The position numbers and the translations under genes are program-made. A stretch of DNA of 64,000 nt, taken from positions 930,001 to 994,000 of the forward strand of contig NZ_JAGYHC010000001.1 of the NCBI RefSeq assembly GCF_019837165.1. The letters are read 5' to 3'. The DNA comes from Virgibacillus sp. NKC19-3. GTDB taxonomy: Bacteria; Bacillota; Bacilli; Bacillales; Amphibacillaceae. Below, piece after piece: positions 28,268 to 37,090 of the stretch (position 1 is the first letter of the stretch; every line of letters begins with the position of its first letter). Below the pieces are notes generated by a model. It was not told the DNA's origin. It saw only the letters and a program-made list of their open reading frames with translations, and did not search any database.

Positions 28268-28360
28268 TTGGCAGATAAGAAAGTATAAAATACTTTCTTA
28301 CTCCATAAGTGTAACTAAGGTTGTCACCCAAAAGCTTGGTGACAACCAAGTTTTCTAATA
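28268..28360. repeat. 93-bp direct repeat, copy A (gbsR upstream region)
   Basis: Same-orientation near copy of 31406-31496; I count about eight differences including a 2-base gap. It contains two palindromes: TAAGAAAGTAT-AAA-ATACTTTCTTA (28277-28301) and GGTTGTCACC...GGTGACAACC (about 28319-28347). The first could be a GbsR operator. The rest of the 277-bp gap to the OpuAC-like gene holds only that gene's terminator. Confidence 0.75.
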
Positions 28361-28480
28361 ACAATAGGAGCATGAAACATCTTTTGTGCTTAAATTTATT
28401 CATAATGTATTAAATGTTAATTTTATTTTATAATGAATAGGATATAGATGCAACTTAAATTTCCCAAGACGTCCAAACGC

Positions 28481-28526
28481 AAAAAGGGAAAGAGACGAAC
28501 GCCTATTAACGTTGCCTCTTTCCCTT
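28481..28526 (-). terminator. Terminator of the OpuAC-like gene
   Basis: AAGGGAAAGAG (28484-28494) pairs with CTCTTTCCCTT (28516-28526); on the minus strand it is followed by a T run. Confidence 0.85.
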
Positions 28527-28530
28527 ACGT

Positions 28531-29430
28531 TTATTCCATCCATCCGTCAATGAGATCTTGGTTTTCTTCTACCCATTTTTCTGCGCCTTCCATAGGGTTG
28601 TCTTCATTATCTTGAACATCAATCATTAATTCACCAAGCTGGTCGTCGTCCAATTTAAAGTTTGTCAGCCATTCACTAACTTCTTCAAAGTCTGCGTCAA
28701 ATCCTTCGCGGGTTGCCATAAAAATTTCTTCGACTTCACCAAAGGATTGATTAGGATCCTCCAAAAACTTTAAATCTACTTCAGAGAACACATAATGTGG
28801 TTTCCATAGCGGTGCAACAATAGGTTCTTGCGTTTCAGCTGCATCTATAACGGAGGTAATCATCGCTGCTTCACTGCTCTCCACTAATTCATAATCAAGA
28901 TTGTATTCTTCCATCATTTCCTCTGTTGTTAACATGGTTCCTGCCCCAGGCTCAAATCCAATTATTTCGCCCTCAAATGTATCTTTGTTTTCATTTAAAT
29001 CCTCAATGCTATTTATATCTTCCATAAACGCCGGAACGGCCAATCCAACTTTCCCATTATCATACCAAGGCTCTTCGAAGAAATTAGCTTCGTCTTTATA
29101 CTGTTCATAATAATTCTTATCTTGCACTGGTAACCAGACTTCCGGTGCTACATCTAAATCACCTTCAGCTACAGCGGACATTTGGGGACCCATCTCAATG
29201 AGTTGTAACTCCACGTCATAACCCTCATCTTCCAAAATAGCCTTCCACATATTCGTTACGGCAATATTTTCAGGCCAATTAATCTGCCCAATTGTGATTG
29301 CTCCTTCGTTTTCGTTTGTTTCGCCCGTTGTACTACTCGAACCATCACTTTCACTAGTTGAACCGCAAGCTGCTAGTGCAAAAAGTGTAATCATAAATAA
29401 AGTTAATTGAATTATTTTGCGAAAACGCAT
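28531..29430 (-). CDS. OpuAC-type glycine betaine/choline-binding lipoprotein
   Basis: A 299-residue orphan substrate-binding lipoprotein. Signal peptide and lipobox LAAC, then a Ser/Thr/Glu linker. Mature motifs: IGQINWPENIAVTNMWKAIL, a DVAPEVWLPVQDKNYYEQY segment, GFEPGAGTMLTTEEMM, and VAPLWKPHYVFSEVDLKFL, the tryptophans and aromatics of OpuAC-family ligand boxes. It is divergent from gbsA and probably delivers choline or betaine for the gbsA-betA enzymes, but no permease or ATPase is adjacent. A 9-bp perfect hairpin (29459-29499) lies in its leader just before the ribosome site AAGAAAGGTG. Confidence 0.85.
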   Translation of the reverse strand: MRFRKIIQLTLFMITLFALAACGSTSESDGSSSTTGETNENEGAITIGQINWPENIAVTNMWKAILEDEGYDVELQLIEMGPQMSAVAEGDLDVAPEVWLPVQDKNYYEQYKDEANFFEEPWYDNGKVGLAVPAFMEDINSIEDLNENKDTFEGEIIGFEPGAGTMLTTEEMMEEYNLDYELVESSEAAMITSVIDAAETQEPIVAPLWKPHYVFSEVDLKFLEDPNQSFGEVEEIFMATREGFDADFEEVSEWLTNFKLDDDQLGELMIDVQDNEDNPMEGAEKWVEENQDLIDGWME

Positions 29431-29795
29431 TAATTGTTATACACCTTTCTTATTAAAATTTTGGCAACTATCGATCTGAGCAACACACTCTTGCCAAAAG
29501 TGCTATTAGCTATTTTGTTTTACATTATGAATTTTAGCCTCCTTTTATTAAATGAAGTTAATACATTCAATAAATTTTAAATGTTTAATTCTACATAACA
29601 GGATAACGAAAGATTATATTTTGTCAAATCCGAAAATATAATTTTGCTTGCTTTTGCATTGTCTTATCGGTGTACAACTTTTTCATTTTTTTTCAGGAGT
29701 TTGACAAGGGAATAAAAGTACTGGTAAGATAGTTTTATTAATAATATTAAATTTTTATTTAACAAATTTAACAATTTAATTACCCTAAAGGAGTG
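29431..29795. other. Divergent regulatory region between OpuAC-like gene and gbsA
   Basis: Holds the leader hairpin TTTTGGCAA (29459-29467)/TTGCCAAAA (29491-29499) of the OpuAC-like gene, a good gbsA promoter (29701-29730), and a highly AT-rich stretch between promoter and gbsA (29731-29785) where a repressor could act as a roadblock, as GbsR does in B. subtilis. Confidence 0.55.
29701..29730 (+). promoter_or_regulatory. SigA-type promoter of gbsA
   Basis: TTGACA (29701-29706) and TAAGAT (29725-29730) with an 18-bp spacer, about 65 bp before the start codon. Confidence 0.7.
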
Positions 29796-31277
29796 ATGGA
29801 TGGTTTGAATTTACAACGCATGTATATAAATGGGGAGTGGGTAAATGCCAAATCCGGTGAAACACGAGATATCATTAACCCTTACAATCAAGAAATTATT
29901 GCAACTGCTGCAGAGGGAAATGAAGAAGATACGCGAGAAGCCATTCAAGCAGCAAGGCTGGCTTTTGATGAAGACAGCTGGAGTACATTACCGGCTAGTG
30001 TTCGCGGGGAATTCGTTTACAGTATAGGGCATTTGATTCGTCGAGACTTAGAAGAACTGGCTGAATTGGAGACGTTGGATACAGGTAAAACAGTCCAAGA
30101 AAGTCGCGATGATATGGCAGACATCGCTAATGTGTTTCTTTATTTTGGTGGCTTGGCGGATAAAAATGGTGGTGAAGTCATTCAATCACCGATGCCGGAC
30201 AGTGAAAGTAAAGTTGTTCGCGAGCCTGTTGGCGTTTGTGGCCAAATCACACCATGGAATTATCCTTTATTGCAAGCTGCGTGGAAGATTGCACCTGCAT
30301 TGGCAGCAGGGAACACCATTATTGTGAAACCGAGTGAGATCACACCGTTAACAACGGTGAAAGTCTTTCAACTCATCGAAGAGGTTGGCATTCCAAAAGG
30401 TGTCGCCAACTTAGTGCTTGGTCCCGGGGCATCAACAGGTGCCGAACTAGCTGCAAGTCTTGATGTTGATTTAATTTCATTTACCGGTGGCATTGAGACC
30501 GGTAAGACAATCATGCAAGCAGCTAGCCATAATGTGAAAAAAATAGCACTCGAACTTGGTGGCAAGAATCCAAATATCGTTTTTGCCGATGCCGATTTTG
30601 AAACAGCGGTTGATCAGGCCTTAAATGCTGTATTTTTCCACGCTGGCCAAGTTTGTTCTGCAGGAGCCAGACTTCTGGTTGAGGAAAGCATTCACGATGA
30701 ATTTGTGGAGGCACTTGTTGAGCGAACGAAACGCATCAAATTGGGGAATGGTTTTGATGAAAGCACACAGAGTGGCCCACTCATTTCTGCCCAGCACCGT
30801 GCAAAAGTGGAACAGTATGTGGATATCGGTCAAAACGAAGGTGCTACATTAGCTGCCGGCGGACAGCGTCCGGATGATCCTGAATTGCAAAACGGCTTTT
30901 TCTATTTACCTACCATTTTTACAAACTGTACAAACGATATGCGCATTGTCCAAGAAGAAGTATTCGGACCAGTATTAACCGTAGAAACCTTTTCATCCAA
31001 AGAGGAAGCTGTCAAATTAGCGAATGATACGATTTATGGTTTGGCTGGCGCTGTCTGGACGCAAGATTTGGATAAGGCTGATTTTGTCACAGCACGATTG
31101 CGTTTGGGTACCGTTTGGATCAATGATTTCCATCCTTATTTCGCGCAAGCGCCTTGGGGTGGTTATAAACAATCAGGCATTGGCCGTGAACTTGGTCATG
31201 AAGGGCTGGAAGAATACACTGAAGTTAAACATATTTATCGTAACAAACAACCTGAACCTATTCATTGGTTTAACTAA
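29796..31277 (+). CDS. gbsA: Betaine-aldehyde dehydrogenase GbsA
   Basis: GbsA oxidises betaine aldehyde to glycine betaine with NAD+ (second step of choline oxidation). The 493-residue ALDH contains QITPWNYPLLQAAWKIAPAL, the glutamate motif LELGGKNPNIVF, and the nucleophile GQVCSAG near residue 287, and ends with NDFHPYFAQAPWGGYKQSGIGRELG. It follows B. subtilis GbsA nearly motif for motif. The start is not sharp: AAAGGAG at 29787-29793 is close to the ATG at 29796, with a GTG at 29793 and a TTG at 29805 as alternatives. Control by GbsR is expected. Confidence 0.95.
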   Translation: MDGLNLQRMYINGEWVNAKSGETRDIINPYNQEIIATAAEGNEEDTREAIQAARLAFDEDSWSTLPASVRGEFVYSIGHLIRRDLEELAELETLDTGKTVQESRDDMADIANVFLYFGGLADKNGGEVIQSPMPDSESKVVREPVGVCGQITPWNYPLLQAAWKIAPALAAGNTIIVKPSEITPLTTVKVFQLIEEVGIPKGVANLVLGPGASTGAELAASLDVDLISFTGGIETGKTIMQAASHNVKKIALELGGKNPNIVFADADFETAVDQALNAVFFHAGQVCSAGARLLVEESIHDEFVEALVERTKRIKLGNGFDESTQSGPLISAQHRAKVEQYVDIGQNEGATLAAGGQRPDDPELQNGFFYLPTIFTNCTNDMRIVQEEVFGPVLTVETFSSKEEAVKLANDTIYGLAGAVWTQDLDKADFVTARLRLGTVWINDFHPYFAQAPWGGYKQSGIGRELGHEGLEEYTEVKHIYRNKQPEPIHWFN

Positions 31278-31536
31278 ATTTTTTACTTCATTTGTTAAAA
31301 ATATATTTAATAAATTTAATAATAAATGATCATTCTAAATGGGAATTCTATCAATCTATGTCACTAGTGATGAGAACTTTTTAGATGAGTGTTTTCCAAA
31401 TTCCTTTGGCAGATAAGAAAATAAAATACTTTCTTACTGCATAAGGGCAACTAAGGTTGTCACCCAAAAGGTTAGTGACAACCAAGTTTTCTAATATCCT
31501 GTATTTTATTCTACTATTTTTAAGGAGGTATTTCAG
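31278..31536. other. gbsA-betA intergenic region
   Basis: Contains copy B of the direct repeat and no gene. The hairpin of the repeat (GGTTGTCAC/GTGACAACC) is followed by AAGTTTTCT and could act as a weak terminator or attenuator ahead of betA. Confidence 0.5.
31406..31496. repeat. 93-bp direct repeat, copy B (betA upstream region)
   Basis: Near copy of 28268-28360. A 2-base loss shortens the first palindrome to 7-bp outer arms (TAAGAAA/TTTCTTA), and the second palindrome has two changes. It sits 40 bp upstream of betA. Confidence 0.75.
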
Positions 31537-33216
31537 ATGAGTCAACCATACGATTATGTAATCGTTGGCGGTGGCAGTGCAGGTTCTGTACTCGGAAACC
31601 GTCTAAGTATAGATAAAAATTGCAGCGTTCTTGTTCTGGAGGCGGGGCGTAGTGATTATTTTTGGGATTTGTTTATTCAAATGCCGGCAGCGTTGATGTT
31701 CCCGTCAGGCAATCGTTTCTATGACTGGATCTATGAAAGCGATGAGGAGCCTTATATGAGTGGACGGCAGGTCGCACATGCCAGGGGAAAAGTTCTTGGA
31801 GGATCGAGCTCCATCAATGGCATGATATATCAGCGTGGCAACCCGAAGGACTATGATCGGTGGGGATCTGAACCAGGTATGGAAAGCTGGGACTTTGCCC
31901 ATTGTCTTCCATATTTTAAACGACTGGAGAGGACCTTTGGCGCAGATTCATCTGATGAATACCGCGGCCATCATGGGCCCATTAAATTAAAGCGAGGGCC
32001 GGCAAAGAATCCTTTATTTCAAGCTTTTTTCGATGCGGCTGTTGAGGCTGGTTATAATCGAACCCCTGATGTAAATGGCTTTCGTCAAGAAGGGTTTGGC
32101 CCATTTGACAGCCAAGTGCATAATGGAAGACGGGTTTCTGCTTCACGCGCCTATTTACGCCCAGCAATGCGACGTAAAAATCTAAACGTGGAGACGCGTG
32201 CATTTGTCACCAATATTAATTTTAATGGTACGAGGGCAGATGGCGTGACATACCAAAAGAATGGAAAAACCTATCATGTTAATGCAGGCGAAGTGATTCT
32301 TGCTGGTGGAGCATTCAATACACCACAGTTACTACAATTATCCGGTGTAGGGGACGCTGATCATTTGCGATCACTTGACATTAATCCGGTCGTTGATTTG
32401 CCGGGTGTAGGTGAAAACCTTGAAGACCATCTCGAAGTATATATTCAACACGCTTGTCCGAAGCCCGTTTCCGAACAACCTAGTTTAAATAAAGCAAAAA
32501 TGCCTTGGATCGGTTTACAATGGCTACTTGGACGTACTGGGCCGGCAGCATCGAACCATTTTGAAGGTGGCGGATTCGTCCGTTCGAATGAAGATGTAGA
32601 TTATCCGAATTTGATGTTTCACTTCCTACCGCTTGCTGTTCGATATGATGGGCAAAAAGCGGAGACGGATCATGGCTTTCAAGTACATGTTGGACCCATG
32701 TATTCCAACTCCAGAGGAAGGCTGAAGATACGTTCACGTGATCCTTTTCAGCATCCTAGTATTGTTTTTAACTATCTGTCTACCGAAGAAGATAGACGGG
32801 AGTGGATAGAAGCAATTAAAGTTTCGCGTGATATTCTTTCTCAGCCAGCGTTAGCCCCTTACAGTACTGGTGAAATTTCACCTGGTTCCTCGGTTCAAAC
32901 CGATGAGGAAATTCTGGAGTGGGTAGCAAGAGATGCAGAAACGGCACTTCACCCATCTTGCACGGCAAAAATGGGGCCCGCTTCTGATCCGATGGCCGTG
33001 GTTGATCCATTGACCATGAAAGTACATGGGCTGGACAATGTCCGCGTCGTCGATGCATCTGCTATGCCACATACGACGAATGGAAATATCCATGCGCCTG
33101 TGTTGATGTTGGCAGAAAAAGCAGCAGACATTATCCGAGGACAACGACCAATGAAGCCGGAACATAAAGACTATTACCGCCACGGGGTTCATGCAGCGGA
33201 AGCAGGTACCGTCTGA
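31537..33216 (+). CDS. betA: GMC-family choline dehydrogenase BetA
   Basis: FAD-dependent oxidation of choline to betaine aldehyde. The 559-residue GMC oxidoreductase starts [16 protein letters not shown] (FAD loop, Gly11-Gly16), has [21 protein letters not shown], and the catalytic pair in HPSCTAKMG (His near 472) and [14 protein letters not shown] (Asn near 515), matching BetA. In B. subtilis this step is done by the unrelated alcohol dehydrogenase GbsB; here BetA replaces it beside gbsA, as in several other Bacillaceae and staphylococci. Ribosome site TAAGGAGG. It ends at a hairpin terminator. Substrate is inferred from the neighbours. Confidence 0.92.
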   Translation: MSQPYDYVIVGGGSAGSVLGNRLSIDKNCSVLVLEAGRSDYFWDLFIQMPAALMFPSGNRFYDWIYESDEEPYMSGRQVAHARGKVLGGSSSINGMIYQRGNPKDYDRWGSEPGMESWDFAHCLPYFKRLERTFGADSSDEYRGHHGPIKLKRGPAKNPLFQAFFDAAVEAGYNRTPDVNGFRQEGFGPFDSQVHNGRRVSASRAYLRPAMRRKNLNVETRAFVTNINFNGTRADGVTYQKNGKTYHVNAGEVILAGGAFNTPQLLQLSGVGDADHLRSLDINPVVDLPGVGENLEDHLEVYIQHACPKPVSEQPSLNKAKMPWIGLQWLLGRTGPAASNHFEGGGFVRSNEDVDYPNLMFHFLPLAVRYDGQKAETDHGFQVHVGPMYSNSRGRLKIRSRDPFQHPSIVFNYLSTEEDRREWIEAIKVSRDILSQPALAPYSTGEISPGSSVQTDEEILEWVARDAETALHPSCTAKMGPASDPMAVVDPLTMKVHGLDNVRVVDASAMPHTTNGNIHAPVLMLAEKAADIIRGQRPMKPEHKDYYRHGVHAAEAGTV

Positions 33217-33263
33217 GAAGCGGGTTCATATTTACTTGTTTAATTGTAAATCAGAGAATCAAT

Positions 33264-33300
33264 AAAAAGGGTCACTGGCAGGTTATGCCTGGCCCTTTTC
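33264..33300 (+). terminator. Terminator of betA
   Basis: AAAAGGG at about 33265-33271 pairs with CCCTTTT at about 33293-33299, with inner GGCAGG/GCCTGG-type pairing. Confidence 0.65.
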
Positions 33301-33375
33301 GCATTCGCTTAGTTTTTTGAACATGAACTTTCATGCGAAACACATTACCCTCAAAATGTTATAATTTCTTATGCA

Positions 33376-33411
33376 ATGAAAAAAGCGAACCATCCGGGGA
33401 TGATTCGCTTT
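33376..33411 (-). terminator. Terminator of the flotillin gene
   Basis: AAAGCGAA (33382-33389) pairs with TTCGCTTT (33404-33411); the A run to the left is a T run for the minus-strand gene. Confidence 0.75.
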
Positions 33412-33425
33412 AGATCATGTGATGT

Positions 33426-35117
33426 TTATTTTTTCTCGTTTCGGAAACGGTCAATCATGTTTTTTGCATCGCTTGGTGTGACACCGCGTAATCGTTCTTT
33501 TATTTCTTCCTTTGTTTCGTCTGATGCGTCTGGAAAGTTTTCTTCGATGGTACTCCAGATGCTTTGTTCGTCGGATATTTCGGGTTCGCTGTTCTCCTCA
33601 TCATGCGGTTTTGTTTCCGGGTTATCGGATTCGTCTGCATCGCGATATTGCCCCGGTTTTTCATTTTCCTGTGATGTCGTATTTTCTTCATGTTGATCTG
33701 CTGGTGTGATGTTTGCCTCTGCTAGTGTCGATGATTGATTTTGGGTCTTTCCGGATATGTTATTTAGCATTCCTTCTAAATCGAAACCAGTCATTTGTCC
33801 GAGACTTTCCTGTAAACCGGCAACCATATTGGTGACGGATTTGGGAAGTGATTCAAGTTGTCCGCCATTACCGCTGTCCATGATACGAATGGACTCAACG
33901 TTAGCCATGGATTCGCTGACGGCACGAGCAAACTCTGGCATCATATTCATCATTTTCTCCATTAAGACAACTTCACGATATTTATTCATAGCTTCAGAAC
34001 GGTTTCTCAGTGCTTCTACTTCAGCTTCACTCTTATCTCGAATGACTTGAGCCTCCGCTTGACCCTCCTGTTTACGTGCTTCCGCATTTGCTTGTGCCTG
34101 TCGTACTTCGCTAAGATAATCTGCTTCGGCCTGTTGTTTCCGAACTTCGACCTGCTTGCTTTCCATTTCCACTTCGTTTTCGCGTTCTCTTCGGGCGAGG
34201 CGTAGTTCCATTTCTTTATCCTGTTCCCGAATATCGAGTTTACGTTTTTTCACTTCGAGTTGACGGTCTTCCATTTCCATGTCGTAGGACGCATCCGCTT
34301 TTGCCTTCTCTTGTTGTGTTTCAGCGGCGATGCGGGATTCTTTGATGTCTTTTTCCTTCCTGGAGTCAGCGACATTCATTTCACGCTGGTATTGTTCTTT
34401 GGAGACCGCCTCGTTGACTTCGGCTTGCTTGATCTCCGTTTCGCGTTTGTTCTCCGCCTCGGCAATGTCGGCGGTTTTCTTGACACTAGCCGTCTGTGGT
34501 CGTCCTAAGTTCTCCAGATAGTTATCATCGTCCCAAATGTCAGCGAGACCGAAAGATGTGATTACAAAACCCATACGATCCAATTGATCTTGGGCGATTC
34601 CCGTGACTTGGCTGTTGAAACTTTCCCGGTCCTGGTTGATTTGTTCAACGGATAGCTTAGAAAGAATCGCACGTAAATTGGAGCTGAGGACGTTACTTAC
34701 CTCATCGTGAATTTCGCTGTCTTTCTTACCTAGAAATTGCTCGGCGTAGCGCACAATGCCTTGCAAGGTGTCCGCTACTTTGATGCTGGCGACGGCTTTC
34801 CCATATACACCGACACCTTGTGATGTATAGACTTTTGGTGTTTCAATTTCCAGTTGGAAAGATTTTAAATCGACTTTCGTGGAGTTTTGGAACATTTTAA
34901 GCCGGTGTCCGCCCCCTCGGACGACCTTCATATAGCGTCCTTCATTATCTTTGTAAATGCGATTATCCTTTTCGGGATCGCCAAGCCGGGTCCCGGTGAT
35001 AATAAGTGCTTCATTGGAGGAAGCAAGTTTAAATCGCCATTTAAAGAAAAGGAATACAGCTAAAGCCAGAACGGCGAGGATGATAATAATGGTTACAGCA
35101 GTGCTAAAAAATAACAT
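33426..35117 (-). CDS. floT: Flotillin-like protein FloT
   Basis: Flotillins scaffold functional membrane microdomains. The 563-residue protein has one N-terminal membrane segment (about residues 5-27), a SPFH domain (about 30-220, with RGGGHRLKMFQNSTKVDLKSFQLEIET), and a long charged coiled coil rich in Glu-Ala (about 225-400), including QAQANAEARKQEGQAEAQVIRDKSEAE. The C-terminal part adds about 100 residues rich in Gln, Ser and Glu, with a final DAKNMIDRFRNEKK, making it longer than B. subtilis FloT/YuaG (about 509). No yuaF-like partner is adjacent. RBS AAGGAGAG precedes the start. Confidence 0.92.
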   Translation of the reverse strand: MLFFSTAVTIIIILAVLALAVFLFFKWRFKLASSNEALIITGTRLGDPEKDNRIYKDNEGRYMKVVRGGGHRLKMFQNSTKVDLKSFQLEIETPKVYTSQGVGVYGKAVASIKVADTLQGIVRYAEQFLGKKDSEIHDEVSNVLSSNLRAILSKLSVEQINQDRESFNSQVTGIAQDQLDRMGFVITSFGLADIWDDDNYLENLGRPQTASVKKTADIAEAENKRETEIKQAEVNEAVSKEQYQREMNVADSRKEKDIKESRIAAETQQEKAKADASYDMEMEDRQLEVKKRKLDIREQDKEMELRLARRERENEVEMESKQVEVRKQQAEADYLSEVRQAQANAEARKQEGQAEAQVIRDKSEAEVEALRNRSEAMNKYREVVLMEKMMNMMPEFARAVSESMANVESIRIMDSGNGGQLESLPKSVTNMVAGLQESLGQMTGFDLEGMLNNISGKTQNQSSTLAEANITPADQHEENTTSQENEKPGQYRDADESDNPETKPHDEENSEPEISDEQSIWSTIEENFPDASDETKEEIKERLRGVTPSDAKNMIDRFRNEKK

Positions 35118-35678
35118 GATGTTTTCTCTCTCCTTTGATTGGGTTTTTATTTAAACATGTTAGAATTGAGCGATATGGTGATATAGCGCAATGAGTTGTT
35201 TGTGGTTTTTAAAATAGGCTTATGTACGTTGTTTGATGTTTTAAAAAATCGGATACTGACATCGATCACAATGATGAACCAGATGATGTGATGCATATAG
35301 GAAAAAGTGTGAAGTCGGCTAAACATCATCGTGGTAAGCGATAGAATCACTAATAATATCATAAAAGTTTCATAGATTGTGGTCCATATTGTAGATCCGT
35401 CTGACCTAAATTCATGTGCTGGCCAGCATTTAGACATCGATAAATATACATCTTTCGTGCTCTTTTTATGTTAGCTTTACGAAATTTAGTATAGCAGAAT
35501 GTTATAGAGTTGTATAGATAAGATCCTGAGGCTGGGGCAAAACAAAAGTGTTCAACTACTGCCGTTTCACAGTCAAATGCTTGGTGAAACAAATAACAGT
35601 GATTCATTGTATGTACAACAATTGAAAGCTATACCACAAAACTTCAATTGCATGGATAACGATTATTTTTTACCCCGA
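35118..35678. other. Region without an intact gene
   Basis: Holds the flotillin promoter region, a channel-like gene relic (listed separately), and near 35525 the sequence GAGGCTGGGGCAAAAC, which resembles common insertion-sequence or dispersed-repeat ends in Bacilli. Nothing else is recognisable. Confidence 0.4.
35147..35400 (-). pseudogene. Relic of an ion-channel N-terminal segment
   Basis: The minus-strand frame reads TIYETFMILLVILSLTTMMF and then HIIWFIIVIDVSIRFFKTSN before losing similarity to anything. Two membrane helices with the IDVxIRFF ending look like the first helices of Bacillus potassium-channel (YugO-like) proteins. The pore region is missing and no ribosome site is present, so I read it as debris. 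The assignment is weak. Confidence 0.3.
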
Positions 35679-36224
35679 TTATTTCAGTAACGGCAAGATG
35701 TCTTTAAAATGCTGTCCGTCGGCTGTTTCCATTAATTCATATAATGCCATTTCTACACTGGAGGTTAAAATGCCTAATTCTCGCATTTTTTGTAGTCCAA
35801 TTTCTTTATTACAATTGGTGCGAGAGGAGACAGCATCTGCCACAACCTCCACCTCATATCCCCATGATTTCAGGCCGGCTGCTGTTTGATATACGCAAAT
35901 ATGCGTTTCAATCCCTGCTATTAAGATTTGCGATCGTTTCGTTGTTTCCAAAGCATCCATAAATGTTTGGTTTTTGGCTGCATTGAACGTGATTTTATGG
36001 ATGGCTTCAAGTCCTGCTCCTGTTAAATACGTTGATAATGCTTCATTGGTTTTTCCTAAACCTTCAGGATATTGTTCAAGCCAAAGGATTGGAATATGAA
36101 GAATGTCCAGTCCTTGTATCAATGTTGATAGGTTCCCAATGACCCTTTCACTATCATGGACAATTTTGGATAGCTTTCCCTGCACGTCAACTAACACAAA
36201 TACAGTGTTTTCATGATTTAGCAA
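35679..36224 (-). CDS. Isochorismatase-like cysteine hydrolase
   Basis: A 181-residue hydrolase of the isochorismatase-like fold. The triad is visible: Asp in FVLVDVQGKL (about residue 13), Lys in ITFNAAKNQTF region, and Cys in LIAGIETHICVYQTAAGL (about residue 109). The GIETHICVYQTA motif and length match YcaC-type hydrolases. The start is TTG at 36224, behind AAAGGAGCTGAG; no ATG fits. Substrate is unknown. It stands alone, divergent from the LysE gene. Confidence 0.8.
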   Translation of the reverse strand: MLNHENTVFVLVDVQGKLSKIVHDSERVIGNLSTLIQGLDILHIPILWLEQYPEGLGKTNEALSTYLTGAGLEAIHKITFNAAKNQTFMDALETTKRSQILIAGIETHICVYQTAAGLKSWGYEVEVVADAVSSRTNCNKEIGLQKMRELGILTSSVEMALYELMETADGQHFKDILPLLK

Positions 36225-36463
36225 ATGATCTCAGCTCCTTTAAAGGTTACCCCGCATGAAAGCAGAAAAGATTTTGCTTTTCAGTCTACGTGATGTTCGT
36301 TTTTCTGTCCAGTGGATAAGAAGAACATATCGTTTGATGCAAAACAGAATTGGACTCGATGTTTCTTTGGAAGTAGCCTATCCCTTTTATATACAAACGC
36401 TATTGCTAAGACATCTACAAGATGTTATATTCTAGGAATGTTATATAATAGGAGGTGCGCCTA

Positions 36464-37090
36464 ATGGCCGTAACTAACGCATTTATCGTTGGAATTATGT
36501 CAGCTCTATTACCGGGTCCCGATCTGATTCTACTGATTAAAAATAGCTTACAATCTGGAAGAAGCCAAGGTGTTGCTACATCATTAGGAGTCGCAACTGC
36601 TTTAATCATTCACATTGCATATACAATTTTAGGATTTGCCATATTGATCGAAATGTTTCCTTCTTTACTTAATACGATAAAAGTATTGGGTGCATTGTAT
36701 TTAGTTTGGTTAGGCTGGAAAACAATTAGAGGCCAATCTAAAGTTGTAAATGAACCAACAGAAGGAAAACCAGCAAAAAATCATTCGATTAAAAATAGCT
36801 TTTCCGAAGGGTTTATGTGTAACTTATTAAATCCAAACTCAGCCCTTTTCTTTTTAAGTGTTTTTTCTCAACTTATTCATACAAGTACACCCATATATAT
36901 GAGCTGGTTATATGGTTTTATCGTTATCCTAATTGTTTTTCTATTCTATGCTATTTTCGCGTTCTTTATCTCTAATATGAAATTTAGAAGATTTTATTTT
37001 GTTTATAAGCAATGGTTCGATAACACATTGGGTTTGATACTGATTGGTTTTGCACTATCAATAGGTCTTTCTGTGTTTAATAGTGGTTAA
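36464..37090 (+). CDS. LysE/RhtB-family amino-acid exporter
   Basis: A 208-residue membrane protein with about six segments. The N-terminal FIVGIMSALLPGPDLILLIKNSLQSGRSQGVATSLGVATA is the LysE-family signature (PGPxxxxxxxxxxxxGrxxGxxxxxGxxxG), followed by YLVWLGWKTIRG and the NPNSALFFLSVF motif. Members export amino acids or related small metabolites; the substrate cannot be told. ATG 36464 follows AGGAGGTGCGCC; an upstream GTG lies inside that site. Confidence 0.88.
   Translation: MAVTNAFIVGIMSALLPGPDLILLIKNSLQSGRSQGVATSLGVATALIIHIAYTILGFAILIEMFPSLLNTIKVLGALYLVWLGWKTIRGQSKVVNEPTEGKPAKNHSIKNSFSEGFMCNLLNPNSALFFLSVFSQLIHTSTPIYMSWLYGFIVILIVFLFYAIFAFFISNMKFRRFYFVYKQWFDNTLGLILIGFALSIGLSVFNSG

Noticed and set aside
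28319-28347. Second palindrome of the direct repeat as an ordinary gbsR terminator
   Set aside because: It lies upstream of gbsR, not downstream, and is duplicated with its flanks before betA, so a regulatory or repeat role is more likely.
33376-34521. Plus-strand frames over the flotillin gene
   Set aside because: Antisense to the coiled-coil part; Phe/Ser-rich translations are the mirror of its Glu/Lys codons.
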